44,513 nt of DNA from Bifidobacterium breve (GTDB lineage Bacteria > Actinomycetota > Thermoleophilia > Miltoncostaeales > Miltoncostaeaceae), in the NCBI GenBank assembly GCA_945861935.1, contig CAMAVU010000006.1, positions 1 to 44,513 on the forward strand. The letters are read 5' to 3'. Positions 1-10,287 of the stretch are shown here, piece after piece. A model generated the notes under the pieces. The model was not told where the DNA came from. It made no database searches and saw nothing but the letters and a program-made list of their open reading frames with translations. The position numbers and the translations under genes are program-made. How positions within the stretch are numbered: position 1 is the first letter of the stretch; every line of letters starts with the position of its first letter.

Positions 1-6
1 GGGGTT

Positions 7-94
7 GGGGACTGTCCCCGCGGGGGGACTGTCCCCGCGGTTGGGGTCGGGGTTGGGGTTGGGGACTGTCCCCGCGGGGGGACTGTCCCCGCGG
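7..94. repeat. Four copies of a palindromic 17-bp repeat
   Basis: The unit GGGGACTGTCCCCGCGG occurs four times without mismatch, at 7-23, 24-40, 61-77 and 78-94. Each pair is head to tail with no spacer, and a 20-bp G-rich spacer (41-60) separates the pairs. The core GGGGAC-T-GTCCCC is self-complementary, so each unit can fold into a short hairpin. The array begins 18 bases beyond the prfB stop codon. The form resembles REP-type intergenic elements. A link to a REP-associated tyrosine transposase is inference; no such gene lies in the window. Confidence 0.85.
43..64 (+). other. G-quadruplex motif
   Basis: Four GGGG tracts at 43-46, 49-52, 55-58 and 61-64 are separated by loops of exactly two bases (TC, TT, TT). 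This is a canonical intramolecular G-quadruplex pattern. The last tract is also the first four bases of the third palindromic repeat. The G-rich strand is the plus strand, which is the template strand for prfB transcription running off its 3' end. Confidence 0.7.
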
Positions 95-111
95 TTGGCG
101 ATTTCCGGGCC

Positions 112-1257
112 TCAGTCCTCACCCACGACTCCCATGCCCTTCGCCCGGCGCTCCAGCTCGGCCCGCATGAAGGGGTCGAGGGCGCCGTCAAACACGGCCT
201 GCGTGTTACCGCTCTCATAGCCGGTACGGAGGTCCTTGACCATCGAATAGGGGTGGATCACGTATGAGCGGATCTGGCTGCCGAACCCGATGGTCATGCT
301 GTCGCCGCGCAGCCTGGCCGCCTCCTCCTCGCGGCGCTGGAGTTCGAGCTCCAGGATGCGGGCGCGCAGGAGGCTCATCGCCGTCGCGCGGTTCTGGGTC
401 TGCGAGCGCTCGTTCTGGCACTGCACCACCACGCCCGTCGGCATGTGGGTGATGCGCACGGCGGAGTCGGTCTTGTTCACGTGCTGACCACCGGCGCCGC
501 TGGCGCGGTAGGTATCAACACGGATGTCCTTGTCGTCAATCTCGACGTCGGTATCGTCGGTGACGAGCGGCGCCACCTGCACGGCCGCGAACGACGTCTG
601 CCGACGGTTGGCGGAGTCGAACGGGGACATCCGGACCAGCCGGTGCACCCCGCGTTCGGCCGACATCAGCCCGTACGCATTCGCGCCCGACAGCGTGAAG
701 GTGACGCTCTTGATGCCCGCCTCCTGGCCGTCCTGACGGTCCTGCACCGCCGCGGCGAAGCCCCGGGTCTCAGCCCAGCGCAGGTACATGCGCAGCAGCA
801 TCTCGGCCCAGTCCTGCGCATCGGTACCGCCCTCTCCCGACTGGATCGTCACCACCACGTCGCCCGCGTCGTGCTCGCCGCCGAACAGCCGCGACTCCTC
901 CAGCGAGAACAGGCGGTCCTCGGCCCGTGTGAGACCGGCCACGATCTCCCCGGTGAAATCCGGCGCGAGCCTGCCGGCGCGCTCCTCCTCGCGCGCCATC
1001 GCGGCGAGTTCGGACAGGTCGGCCACCTCGTCGGACAGCGCCCGGTACTCGTCGAGGCGCCCCGTGTGGCGCGCGTGCTCAGACGAAACGCCGGCAGCAC
1101 GCTGCTGGTCGTCCCAGAAGCCCGGGGCGCCCATCTCCTGCTCCAGATCCGCGATACGCCCAGCGAGCGCCTCGGGGTCGAGATAGCCACCCAGAAGTTC
1201 CACGCGCTCGGCGAGACGTCCGGCCTGCTGTGCCAATACGTCGGGGTCGGTGGTCAC
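112..1257 (-). CDS. prfB: Peptide chain release factor 2
   Basis: Class I release factor that reads UGA/UAA and triggers peptidyl-tRNA hydrolysis. The RF2-specific SPF recognition tripeptide (in VRMSPFD) is at about residues 211-213 and the catalytic GGQ (in GAGGQHVNKT) at about 256-258. That is six residues beyond the E. coli positions, so the protein is full length at 381 aa. I chose the GTG at 1257 because it gives the usual N-terminal length; an upstream GTG at 1284 adds nine residues unlike the family and overlaps the secA stop by 14 bases. Where E. coli prfB carries the CTTTGAC frameshift site, this gene reads in frame through GGCTATCTCGAC (Gly-Tyr-Leu-Asp), so autoregulatory frameshifting is absent. 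It follows secA, with which it is probably cotranscribed. Confidence 0.95.
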   Translation of the reverse strand: MTTDPDVLAQQAGRLAERVELLGGYLDPEALAGRIADLEQEMGAPGFWDDQQRAAGVSSEHARHTGRLDEYRALSDEVADLSELAAMAREEERAGRLAPDFTGEIVAGLTRAEDRLFSLEESRLFGGEHDAGDVVVTIQSGEGGTDAQDWAEMLLRMYLRWAETRGFAAAVQDRQDGQEAGIKSVTFTLSGANAYGLMSAERGVHRLVRMSPFDSANRRQTSFAAVQVAPLVTDDTDVEIDDKDIRVDTYRASGAGGQHVNKTDSAVRITHMPTGVVVQCQNERSQTQNRATAMSLLRARILELELQRREEEAARLRGDSMTIGFGSQIRSYVIHPYSMVKDLRTGYESGNTQAVFDGALDPFMRAELERRAKGMGVVGED

Positions 1258-1270
1258 CCGAGCACCCGCG

Positions 1271-3910
1271 TCAAGCGGCGCCACAGCACTTCTTGTACTT
1301 CATGCCGGATCCGCATGGGCACGGGGCGTTACGCCCGATGCGGTCCTCATCGTTGATGACCACGGTCGTCACCACGGCCGGGCGCGGCTCCTCGGCGGCG
1401 GGCTCGTCGGCGTGGTGCGCGGGCTCGGTCGCCTGGGCGGCAACCTCATCGGGCGACTCGATCATGCCCTGCTCCAACCCGGCGAACCCCTGCACCGGGT
1501 CGTCCTGGGCGCTGTAGGTGATCCCGTCCACCGGCGCGGCCTCCACGGGCTCCGGAGTGGTGTCAACCTCGACGTGGAACATGTACCGGACGAACTCGCG
1601 GGTGACGTTCTCCATCATCTCGTCGAACATCTGGTGGCCCTCGAGCCGGTACTCCGAGAGCGGATCCTTCTGGCCGAGCGCGCGAAGATGGATGCCCTCA
1701 CGCAGGTAGTCCATGCTCAGCAGGTGCTCGCGCCAGTCCACGTCGATGAGCTGCAGCAGCACCCAGCGTTCGAGGTCGCGCACCAATTCGGCCCCGAGGT
1801 CGGTCTCGCGGCGCTCGTAGGCGTCCATGGCGTCATCCTCGAGGCGGTCGAGGAGTTCCTCCCGGGTCATCCCGTCGTGGCGCACATCGCCTGCCCCGAC
1901 CGACATCGGGTACAGCTGCCCGATCTCGGAGAACATCCCCTCCAGATCCCAGTCGGCGACGGCGGCGTCATCGTCCTCGTACCGGTCCACGGTTTCCACC
2001 AAGACCTCGGCGATCCAGTCCCGGGCGCGGTCCCCGAGGTCAGCCCCCTCCAGTACCTGCCGGCGTTCCGCATAGACGACCTCGCGCTGCTTGTTCAGTA
2101 CGTCGTCGTACTCCAGCACCCGCTTGCGGATGTTGAAGTTGTATTCCTCGACCTTCTTCTGGGCACCCTCGACCGTCTTCGTGAGCATTCGCGAGTCGAG
2201 CGGAAGGTCGTCTCCCGGACCCAGGCGGTCGAGGATCTTGTACATGCGGTCGCCCGAGAAGATGCGGATCAGGTCGTCCTCGGCCGACAGGAAGAAGCGC
2301 GACACACCGGGGTCGCCCTGACGGCCCGAGCGGCCGCGCAACTGGTTGTCGATGCGACGGCTCTCGTGCCGTTCGGTGCCCAGCACGTAGAGGCCACCGA
2401 CATCGGCGACTCCCTCGCCCAGTTTGATGTCCACACCACGCCCGGCCATGTTCGTGGCGATCGTCACCGACCCGCGCTCGCCCGCGTTCTGGATGATCTG
2501 GGCTTCCTGTTCGTGCTGCTTGGCATTGAGCACGGTGTGCGGGATGCCGCGCCGCTCGAGCATTCCCGACAGCATCTCGGAGATCTCGACGCTGATGGTG
2601 CCCACCAGTACGGGCTGCCCGCGGTCGTGGGCGTCCCTGATGTCCTCGACGACCGCGTTGAACTTGGCGTCCTTGGTCTTGTAGATCAGATCGTTCTGGT
2701 CGTCACGGACCATCGGCCGATGCGTGGGCACGCTCACCACGTCGGTCTCGTAGATCTTGTGGAACTCGTTGGCCTCGGTGGAGGCCGTGCCGGTCATCCC
2801 CGACAGCTTCTCGTACATGCGGAAGTAGTTCTGCAGGGTGACCGTGGCGAGGGTCTGGTTCTCCTCGCGGATCTTCAGGCCCTCCTTGGCCTCGATGGCC
2901 TGGTGCAGCCCCTCCGAGTAGCGCCGCCCCTCGAGCACCCGGCCGGTGAACTCGTCCACGATGAGCACCTCGCCATCGCGGACGATGTACTCCTTGTCCT
3001 TGCGGAAGAGCGACTCCGCCTTGAGTGCCTGGATGAAGTGGTTCACCAACTGGCCGTGTACATCCAGATACAGGTGCTCGATCCCGAGAGCGCGCTCGAT
3101 CTTCTCCACACCGCTCTCGAGCGGGGCGACGGTGCGGTGCTTCTCGTCCACCTCGTAGTCATCGCCCTTCTTCAGGGTGGGCACAACGCGCGCGAAGCGG
3201 TAGTAGGTGTCGGCCGCGGCCTCGGGGATGCCGGAGATGATGAGCGGCGTGCGTGCCTCGTCGATGAGGATCGAGTCCACCTCGTCCACGATGCAGAACG
3301 CATGCCCGCGCTGCACGCAGTCCTCGAGGCGGACCGCCATGTTGTCGCGCAGGTAGTCGAATCCGAACTCGGAGTTGGTGCCGTAGGTGACGTCCGCCGC
3401 GTACGCGACCCGGCGCTGGTCCTCAGGCATCATCGCGCTGATCACGCCCACGCTCAGCCCCAGGGCCTCGTAGATGGGGCCCATCCACTTTGCGTCGCGC
3501 GAGGCGAGGTAGTCGTTGACCGTCACGAGGTGGACACCTCTGCCGGTGAGCGCGTTCAGGGCCACCGTGGCCGTGGCGGTGAGCGTCTTGCCCTCACCGG
3601 TCTTCATCTCGGCGATCTTCCCCTCGTCCAGAACCATCGCACCGACCATTTGGACGTCGAAGTGGCGCAGGCCGAGGGTGCGCCACGAGGCCTCACGCAC
3701 CAGCGCGAACGTCTCGTCGAGCACCTCGTCGGTGGTGGCGCCGTCGGCCAGCCGGGCGCGGATGGCCTCGGCGTGCTCGCGGATCTGGGCGTCCGAGAGA
3801 TCCTGAATCCCGGGCTCGAGCACGTTGATGCGCTGCACGCGGTCCACGCGCTGCTTCATCCCACGTCCCTCGCCAAGGCGCAGGACCTTGTTGATCAGAT
3901 CGGTGCTCAT
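1271..3910 (-). CDS. secA: Preprotein translocase subunit SecA
   Basis: ATPase motor that drives proteins through the SecYEG channel. The start ATG at 3910 gives 879 aa beginning MSTDLINKVLR, a normal SecA N-terminus; the open frame extends further upstream but that part is antisense to the neighbouring gene. Walker A GEGKT is at about residues 105-109, the DEAD-type VDEVDSILIDEARTP motif is near 210, and the helicase motif MAGRGVDIKLGEG is present. The C-terminus carries the SecB/lipid zinc site CPCGSGMKYKKCC, which is complete. The prfB start follows at once. A 58-bp gap separates it from the upstream hydrolase-like gene. Single-copy SecA1 type is most likely, since it is long and has the zinc tail. 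Confidence 0.97.
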   Translation of the reverse strand: MSTDLINKVLRLGEGRGMKQRVDRVQRINVLEPGIQDLSDAQIREHAEAIRARLADGATTDEVLDETFALVREASWRTLGLRHFDVQMVGAMVLDEGKIAEMKTGEGKTLTATATVALNALTGRGVHLVTVNDYLASRDAKWMGPIYEALGLSVGVISAMMPEDQRRVAYAADVTYGTNSEFGFDYLRDNMAVRLEDCVQRGHAFCIVDEVDSILIDEARTPLIISGIPEAAADTYYRFARVVPTLKKGDDYEVDEKHRTVAPLESGVEKIERALGIEHLYLDVHGQLVNHFIQALKAESLFRKDKEYIVRDGEVLIVDEFTGRVLEGRRYSEGLHQAIEAKEGLKIREENQTLATVTLQNYFRMYEKLSGMTGTASTEANEFHKIYETDVVSVPTHRPMVRDDQNDLIYKTKDAKFNAVVEDIRDAHDRGQPVLVGTISVEISEMLSGMLERRGIPHTVLNAKQHEQEAQIIQNAGERGSVTIATNMAGRGVDIKLGEGVADVGGLYVLGTERHESRRIDNQLRGRSGRQGDPGVSRFFLSAEDDLIRIFSGDRMYKILDRLGPGDDLPLDSRMLTKTVEGAQKKVEEYNFNIRKRVLEYDDVLNKQREVVYAERRQVLEGADLGDRARDWIAEVLVETVDRYEDDDAAVADWDLEGMFSEIGQLYPMSVGAGDVRHDGMTREELLDRLEDDAMDAYERRETDLGAELVRDLERWVLLQLIDVDWREHLLSMDYLREGIHLRALGQKDPLSEYRLEGHQMFDEMMENVTREFVRYMFHVEVDTTPEPVEAAPVDGITYSAQDDPVQGFAGLEQGMIESPDEVAAQATEPAHHADEPAAEEPRPAVVTTVVINDEDRIGRNAPCPCGSGMKYKKCCGAA

Positions 3911-3968
3911 GCAGGCGTGTCCGGGCGGCCGCTTACGAGAAGTCCAAGCGTACCAACGGCAGGGGTAC

Positions 3969-5882
3969 CTACCGGGTGCGTGATGTCGTGAGCGACCCTT
4001 CGCCCTGCAACAGGTCGGCCCATACCGCGTCGTCGGTGCGCGAGGCGGGGGCAAGGCCGCGCTCTGCCCGGTAGGTCGCCAGGGCCCCCCGGGTGGCAGC
4101 ACCGAAGACGCCGTCCACCGGGATCCGGTACCCCCGGGTTCCCAGCAGTTCCTGCAGGCGGCGCACCGTGTCGCCCCGCGATGTCGCCCCGAGCGACGGG
4201 TAACGCGGCTGGGCCGGAAGGGCGGTCTGGCAGGTGAGCGGGGCGGCCAGTTCGCGCCACTGGGCCACGCGCGTGCCCTGCCACGCCCACCAGCCCTCGC
4301 CCTGTACCCCGGCAGCCCGGGAGGCGCACCGGAACCGGCGGATCTGCGCCGGGCTTTCACCCAGAGAGGTGCCGCCCAGCAGGGCGATGGGCCGTCCATA
4401 GATGCGGTTCCACCGCATGGTGCGCTCGACGGCGACGGTGGGCGCAACCCGAAATGCCCGCCAGTAGACCTGCGGCATCGTGAACTGGGCGGCGTCCGGC
4501 CCGCTCAGGAATGCGGTGTAGGGAAACCTGCCGTGGAGGTCGACGTACGGGAACGTGGTGAGGCCAACGGGGTAGGCGGTGCCGACGCGGGCCCGCAGAG
4601 CACGCATGTAGCGCCGTGCCCGCACGTACCGGGACGACAGGGTCTCGAACTCCGTCTCCGCGTCCACCATGAAGCAGTCGGCACCGGCCCGCACCGCGCG
4701 CGCGGCCACCGCGGCCTCGGCCACAGGTGTGCGCCCCCGCACGTACTGCCACGCGCACACGCGCAACCCTGCAGCCTTCAGGGGTCCGACAGCCCGGTCG
4801 AACTGGCTCCAGTAGGTGACCCCATCGCCCGACTTGATGTACACCGTGCGGATGCCGTGGGTGCGCGCACGGTCGATAATGGCCTGAAGCGAGCGCTCCG
4901 ACTCGCTGACGTACCAGATCCACATGCCGACCCCGCGGACCGGCTCCGGCAACATGCCCGCGGGTTCCGTGCCGGGGAGCGGCACGCCGGTGTCGCCCGT
5001 CACACATTCCGACTGGAAGCCCCAGGCATCGCGCAGGGCCATGGGAATCGCCGGGCAGGCCCCCGGCAGAGGCACGGCCCCCTCGGCCCGGAACCCGCCC
5101 GGCGTTGCCTCGCGGAACAGTTGCAGGTCCACCACCCCCGAGGTGCCCATGTCGGCCATCACCCAGACGGCCCCCTCCACCCGCGCGGCCAGCATGCTTC
5201 CTGGCACCTCGGCGCCCTGGCGTCCCGCGGCAGCCCAGGTTGCGCGCACCTGCAGGCGCAGGGCGTCGGTGACGGCGACCTCCTCCACCACCCCGGGCGC
5301 AGGGGGCGGCAGGGCCTGCCATGCGAGGACCACCGCGGTGACGAGTGCCGGCAGGTCCTGGCTGTCGCTTCCCGGACGCGCGGTGACGGTGCCGACCATG
5401 TGCTCGCCACGGGAAGCGATGGCGAGGGTGCGCAGGCCGCCGCCGGGCATGACGGCGATGGCCACACGACCACCGGGAACCGCATCAAGGCCGGAGTCGA
5501 GGCCTGTCGCGGCACCCGACTGGGCGAGCAGGACCCGGGTGGCACGACGCACCACCGCACGGGCCCCCGGCACGGTGGCGAAGGCGACCGCGAATGATGT
5601 GACGGTGCCGCCGTCCGGGAGCGTCGCGCTCCGCACCGACGCCGCCTGGGCGCCCATCGCGGCCATGACGGCGGTCAGTACCGCGAACTGGGGGTCGGAC
5701 GCTGGCACGATGGCGACGACGGCCGCTTCGCCGCCGTCGGTACCCACAGATGTTCCGGTGCCCTCCCCCACCAGCACCGGCCGGGGCGTGAATCCGTCAA
5801 GCAGGTGGATCAGGGCCGGGTCCGCAGCCACCGCCCCACCCGCAAGGACGAGGACTGCGACCAGCGCGGCGAGGACCCTCAG
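3969..5882 (-). CDS. Secreted glycoside-hydrolase-like protein with C-terminal peptidoglycan-binding domain
   Basis: Three parts are visible: an N-terminal region of about 220 residues of unknown type; a middle region starting near VGMWIWYVSE with IRTVYIKSGDG, CAWQYVRG and CFMVDAETEF, which looks like a TIM-barrel glycoside-hydrolase-like domain; and a C-terminal PG_binding_1-type module (LQELLGTRGY, VDGVFGAATRGALATYR). The first canonical start (GTG 5831) would remove a strong signal peptide encoded just upstream (RVLAALVAVLVLAGGAVA). In frame after the stop at 5913-5915 there is no ATG, GTG or TTG before that peptide; CTG at 5882 is the best candidate and gives 637 aa. It lies 16 bases after the hpf stop. 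It is likely exported and acts on or binds the cell wall; the catalytic activity is not proven from sequence. Confidence 0.75.
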   Translation of the reverse strand: MRVLAALVAVLVLAGGAVAADPALIHLLDGFTPRPVLVGEGTGTSVGTDGGEAAVVAIVPASDPQFAVLTAVMAAMGAQAASVRSATLPDGGTVTSFAVAFATVPGARAVVRRATRVLLAQSGAATGLDSGLDAVPGGRVAIAVMPGGGLRTLAIASRGEHMVGTVTARPGSDSQDLPALVTAVVLAWQALPPPAPGVVEEVAVTDALRLQVRATWAAAGRQGAEVPGSMLAARVEGAVWVMADMGTSGVVDLQLFREATPGGFRAEGAVPLPGACPAIPMALRDAWGFQSECVTGDTGVPLPGTEPAGMLPEPVRGVGMWIWYVSESERSLQAIIDRARTHGIRTVYIKSGDGVTYWSQFDRAVGPLKAAGLRVCAWQYVRGRTPVAEAAVAARAVRAGADCFMVDAETEFETLSSRYVRARRYMRALRARVGTAYPVGLTTFPYVDLHGRFPYTAFLSGPDAAQFTMPQVYWRAFRVAPTVAVERTMRWNRIYGRPIALLGGTSLGESPAQIRRFRCASRAAGVQGEGWWAWQGTRVAQWRELAAPLTCQTALPAQPRYPSLGATSRGDTVRRLQELLGTRGYRIPVDGVFGAATRGALATYRAERGLAPASRTDDAVWADLLQGEGSLTTSRTR

Positions 5883-5898
5883 GAGGCGACGTCCCGCG

Positions 5899-6486
5899 TC
5901 AGGTCCCCTCGATCAAGCCGAAGTCGCCATCGCGCCGACGGTAGATCACGCTCACCTCGCCGGACCCCTCGTTCCGGAAGACGAAGAACGAATGGTCGAT
6001 GAGATCCAGCCGCACCGCAGCATCCTCCGGCGTGAGCGACGGCATCTCGAATCGCTTCATCCGCACGATCCGGATGGGCGGCGGCGGCTCAATCGCGTCG
6101 GTGGCGTCCTTCCCCACGTGATCGAGAGCCGCGATCTCGGCTGAGGTGGACGCCACGGCCTCGATACCGGGCCCATGGTGATCCTTGCGGCGCCCGCGCA
6201 GGCGCTGAGCCGCGCGCTCGATGCGGTGGGCCGCCAGATCGATTGCCGCGTACATGTCGGAATCGGCCTCGCGCACACGGATGACCGGACCCTTCGTCCG
6301 GACCGTCACCTCGGCGATCTGGCTCTTCGAGATGCTCGGGTTGTGCTCGACGGCGAGTTCCACCTCGATCTCAGCCGTCTCGGCGAACGGCCCGAGCACA
6401 CGCTCGATCTTGTGCATGCGCTTCTCGGCGTGCACCGCCAGCGCGTCGGTCACCGGGACGTTCCTGCCCCTCACATGCAGTTCCAT
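5899..6486 (-). CDS. hpf: Ribosome hibernation promoting factor, long form
   Basis: Binds the 30S decoding region and, in the long form, dimerises ribosomes to 100S when growth stops. At 195 aa it has both parts: the N-terminal S30AE/YfiA domain (about residues 1-105, starting MELHVRGRNVPVTDAL) and the C-terminal dimerisation domain (about 135-190, RMKRFEMPSLTPEDAAVRLDLIDHSF in part, then VIYRRRDGDFGLIEG). The ATG at 6486 follows GGGGGAA with fair spacing. A likely -10 box TAGAGT (6528-6523) lies within the 3' end of comFC, so hpf can be transcribed independently of comFC. The next gene starts just past its stop. Confidence 0.95.
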   Translation of the reverse strand: MELHVRGRNVPVTDALAVHAEKRMHKIERVLGPFAETAEIEVELAVEHNPSISKSQIAEVTVRTKGPVIRVREADSDMYAAIDLAAHRIERAAQRLRGRRKDHHGPGIEAVASTSAEIAALDHVGKDATDAIEPPPPIRIVRMKRFEMPSLTPEDAAVRLDLIDHSFFVFRNEGSGEVSVIYRRRDGDFGLIEGT

Positions 6487-6515
6487 GTCCGTGTTCCCCC
6501 TGACTCGGTCTGCCG

Positions 6516-7226
6516 TTACCCGACTCTAGTGCTCCCGGGGTGCACGGCGACCCGTGTCAGGGCCACGGCGCCAACGTGTGCGGCGCCGGCGGCCCGGAGC
6601 ACACGGGCAGCCTCCGACAGAGTCGCCCCCGTCGTGACCACATCGTCCACGAGAACCGCGTGCAGCGGAACGTCGCCCACCGCCCGGAACGCACCGCGCA
6701 CCTGGGCGCGCCGATCGCGGGCGGACGACCCGCGCTGGCGCGGGCCGTGCCCGGCGCGATCGAGTACCGGCCGGACCGGGGTGCCCCACTGCCGGGAGAG
6801 GACGGCCGCGAGCAGCGCTGCCTGATTGAACCCGCGGTCGGCCAGGCGCTGGCGGGCGAGCGGAACCGGGACCAGCACCACGCCGGCGGGCGGCGGCCCG
6901 AGGTGGGCGGCCATGAGCGCACCGAGGGGCGCGGCGAGGGATCGCCGATGCCCGTCCTTGAGGGCGGTGACGAGAGCGGGCACCGGAGGGTCATACGCCA
7001 GGGCCTGCCGCGCCCAGCCGACCCCGGGGATGCACTGCCCGCACGCGCCGACGGGGGCGGGCCACGGATGACCGCACCGGTGGCACGCGCCGACTGCCGC
7101 CAGCACGGGCAGCGAGTCACGGCACGCGTCGCAGAGCGGAGGCCCGGGAATGGCGCAGGCGGCGCACCCGTCGCCGATGACGAGATCGAGGATGGCAGTG
7201 AGCAGGCCGGGCACGGGCACCACCAT
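6516..7226 (-). CDS. comFC: ComF family phosphoribosyltransferase-like protein
   Basis: 236 aa. The N-terminal half has paired CxxC-type cysteines (CAAC, CDAC, CHRCGHP, CGQC) typical of the ComFC zinc finger. The C-terminal half is a type I phosphoribosyltransferase fold with VPVPLARQRLADRGFNQA and the PRPP-binding VLVDDVVTTGATLSEA. Family members are linked to DNA uptake in competent bacteria, but many non-competent species keep the gene, so the role here is open. It diverges from infA across a 126-bp gap and ends inside the hpf promoter region. Confidence 0.9.
   Translation of the reverse strand: MVVPVPGLLTAILDLVIGDGCAACAIPGPPLCDACRDSLPVLAAVGACHRCGHPWPAPVGACGQCIPGVGWARQALAYDPPVPALVTALKDGHRRSLAAPLGALMAAHLGPPPAGVVLVPVPLARQRLADRGFNQAALLAAVLSRQWGTPVRPVLDRAGHGPRQRGSSARDRRAQVRGAFRAVGDVPLHAVLVDDVVTTGATLSEAARVLRAAGAAHVGAVALTRVAVHPGSTRVG
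6523..6528 (-). promoter_or_regulatory. Putative -10 box of hpf
   Basis: TAGAGT on the minus strand fits the actinobacterial TANNNT -10. It would give a leader of about 30 bases containing the GGGGGAA ribosome-binding site. It overlaps the last codons of comFC. Confidence 0.5.
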
Positions 7227-7296
7227 CGTGCCCCTGCCCGCCGCGCGCCATGCCCTCGGATGGACCCCTCTCCGTGACGATCGCCCTCCATCGCGC

Positions 7297-7302
7297 TACG
7301 GT
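7297..7302 (+). promoter_or_regulatory. Putative -10 box of infA
   Basis: TACGGT in the gap between the divergent comFC and infA fits TANNNT. Transcription would begin near 7309, giving a leader of about 44 bases that ends in the AGAGGA ribosome-binding site at 7341-7346. Confidence 0.45.
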
Positions 7303-7340
7303 TCCACGCGCACGCGGGGCGAGGGGTCCCGGAAGCAACG

Positions 7341-7346
7341 AGAGGA
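7341..7346 (+). promoter_or_regulatory. Ribosome-binding site that decides the infA start
   Basis: AGAGGA lies six bases upstream of ACG 7353. Its spacing is right for ACG and wrong for the only other near-cognate codon in reach (ATC at 7347, directly abutting). Confidence 0.7.
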
Positions 7347-7352
7347 ATCACC

Positions 7353-7580
7353 ACGGCGTCAACCGAGAAGGAACAGGCAATTGAGTTCGAGGGCGAGGTC
7401 ACCGAGGCCTTGCCCAACACGTTCTTCCGTGTCGAACTGGACGGCGGTCACATGGTGCTGGCCAAGTTGGCCGGGCGCATGCGCCGGAATTACATCCGGG
7501 TGAACCCGGGTGACCGCGTGAAGGTCGAGGTCTCCCCGTACGACCTCACCCGCGGGCGGATCACCTACCGCCTGAAGTAG
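7353..7580 (+). CDS. infA: Translation initiation factor IF-1, with an apparent ACG start codon
   Basis: IF-1 binds the 30S A site and helps set start-codon fidelity. The frame ending TAG 7578-7580 encodes a clear 75-aa OB-fold IF-1: [19 protein letters not shown], then [19 protein letters not shown] and [13 protein letters not shown]. The frame opens at 7278 and holds no ATG, GTG or TTG before the conserved body. ACG at 7353 is six bases after AGAGGA (7341-7346) and gives the expected N-terminus (M)[14 protein letters not shown] 7347 is too close to that site and ATT 7380 would cut off nine residues. A single T instead of C would make ATG, so an ATG-to-ACG change or a base error is possible. 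It is transcribed alone, away from the ribosomal protein cluster where infA often sits. Confidence 0.9.
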   Translation, partial: TASTEKEQAIEFEGEVTEALPNTFFRVELDGGHMVLAKLAGRMRRNYIRVNPGDRVKVEVSPYDLTRGRITYRLK

Positions 7581-7589
7581 CCCCGGATC

Positions 7590-7622
7590 GACGGAATCCC
7601 CTCCGGAAGGGGAGTTTCCGTC
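7590..7622 (+). terminator. Hairpin after infA, probable terminator
   Basis: The inverted repeat GACGGAA-TCCCCT / AGGGGA-GTTTCCGTC folds around CCGGA, starting ten bases after the infA stop. The stem has about 13 pairs with a small bulge. Only a weak T run follows (TTG), as is common in high-GC actinobacteria. Confidence 0.6.
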
Positions 7623-7642
7623 TTGCCATCCGAGACGGGCGC

Positions 7643-7687
7643 TAGCGTTTCGGTCGTCGGGCGTCCCCCCAAAGGAACCCGGCAATG
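7643..7687 (+). promoter_or_regulatory. Promoter-like TAGCGT, AAAGGAA and ATG in the gap before mtnA
   Basis: TAGCGT (7643-7648), the ribosome-binding-like AAAGGAA (about 7671-7677) and ATG (7685) are spaced like a real expression signal. The frame after the ATG is open for 110 codons, but from 7775 it is antisense to mtnA and resembles no family I know. This may be a small-protein start, a decayed gene start or chance. Confidence 0.3.
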
Positions 7688-7774
7688 GCGTTCGCGCCAG
7701 CGGGTCCCGCGGTTCTCGGCAGGCCGCGGGGCCTCGTAGTGCCGGTTGCGTCCGTGACCGCTCCGGCGCGTCGC

Positions 7775-10212
<2,438 letters not shown>

Positions 10213-10220
10213 CCAGCGGT

Positions 10221-10287
10221 ACCCCGGTGCCAGGCACTTAACAGAAGGAGCCTCCGGCTCCTTCTGTTAAGTGCCTGGCACCGGGGT
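10221..10287. repeat. Composite perfect hairpin, copy 1
   Basis: A 32-bp perfect inverted repeat (10221-10252 / 10256-10287) with loop TCC. The outer 20 bases, CCGGTGCCAGGCACTTAACA and its complement, are the same as in copy 2. The inner stem (GAAGGAGCC / GGCTCCTTC) is unrelated to that of copy 2 but is also perfectly paired. It lies between the ahcY promoter and copy 2. Confidence 0.9.

Noticed and set aside
1-94. CRISPR array
   Set aside because: The repeats are adjacent or separated by simple G-rich sequence, too short and without unique spacers; no cas gene is near.
1250-3991. Plus-strand open frame of 913 codons
   Set aside because: It is antisense to secA, has the His/Val/Leu/Asp-rich composition of a high-GC shadow frame, and matches no family.
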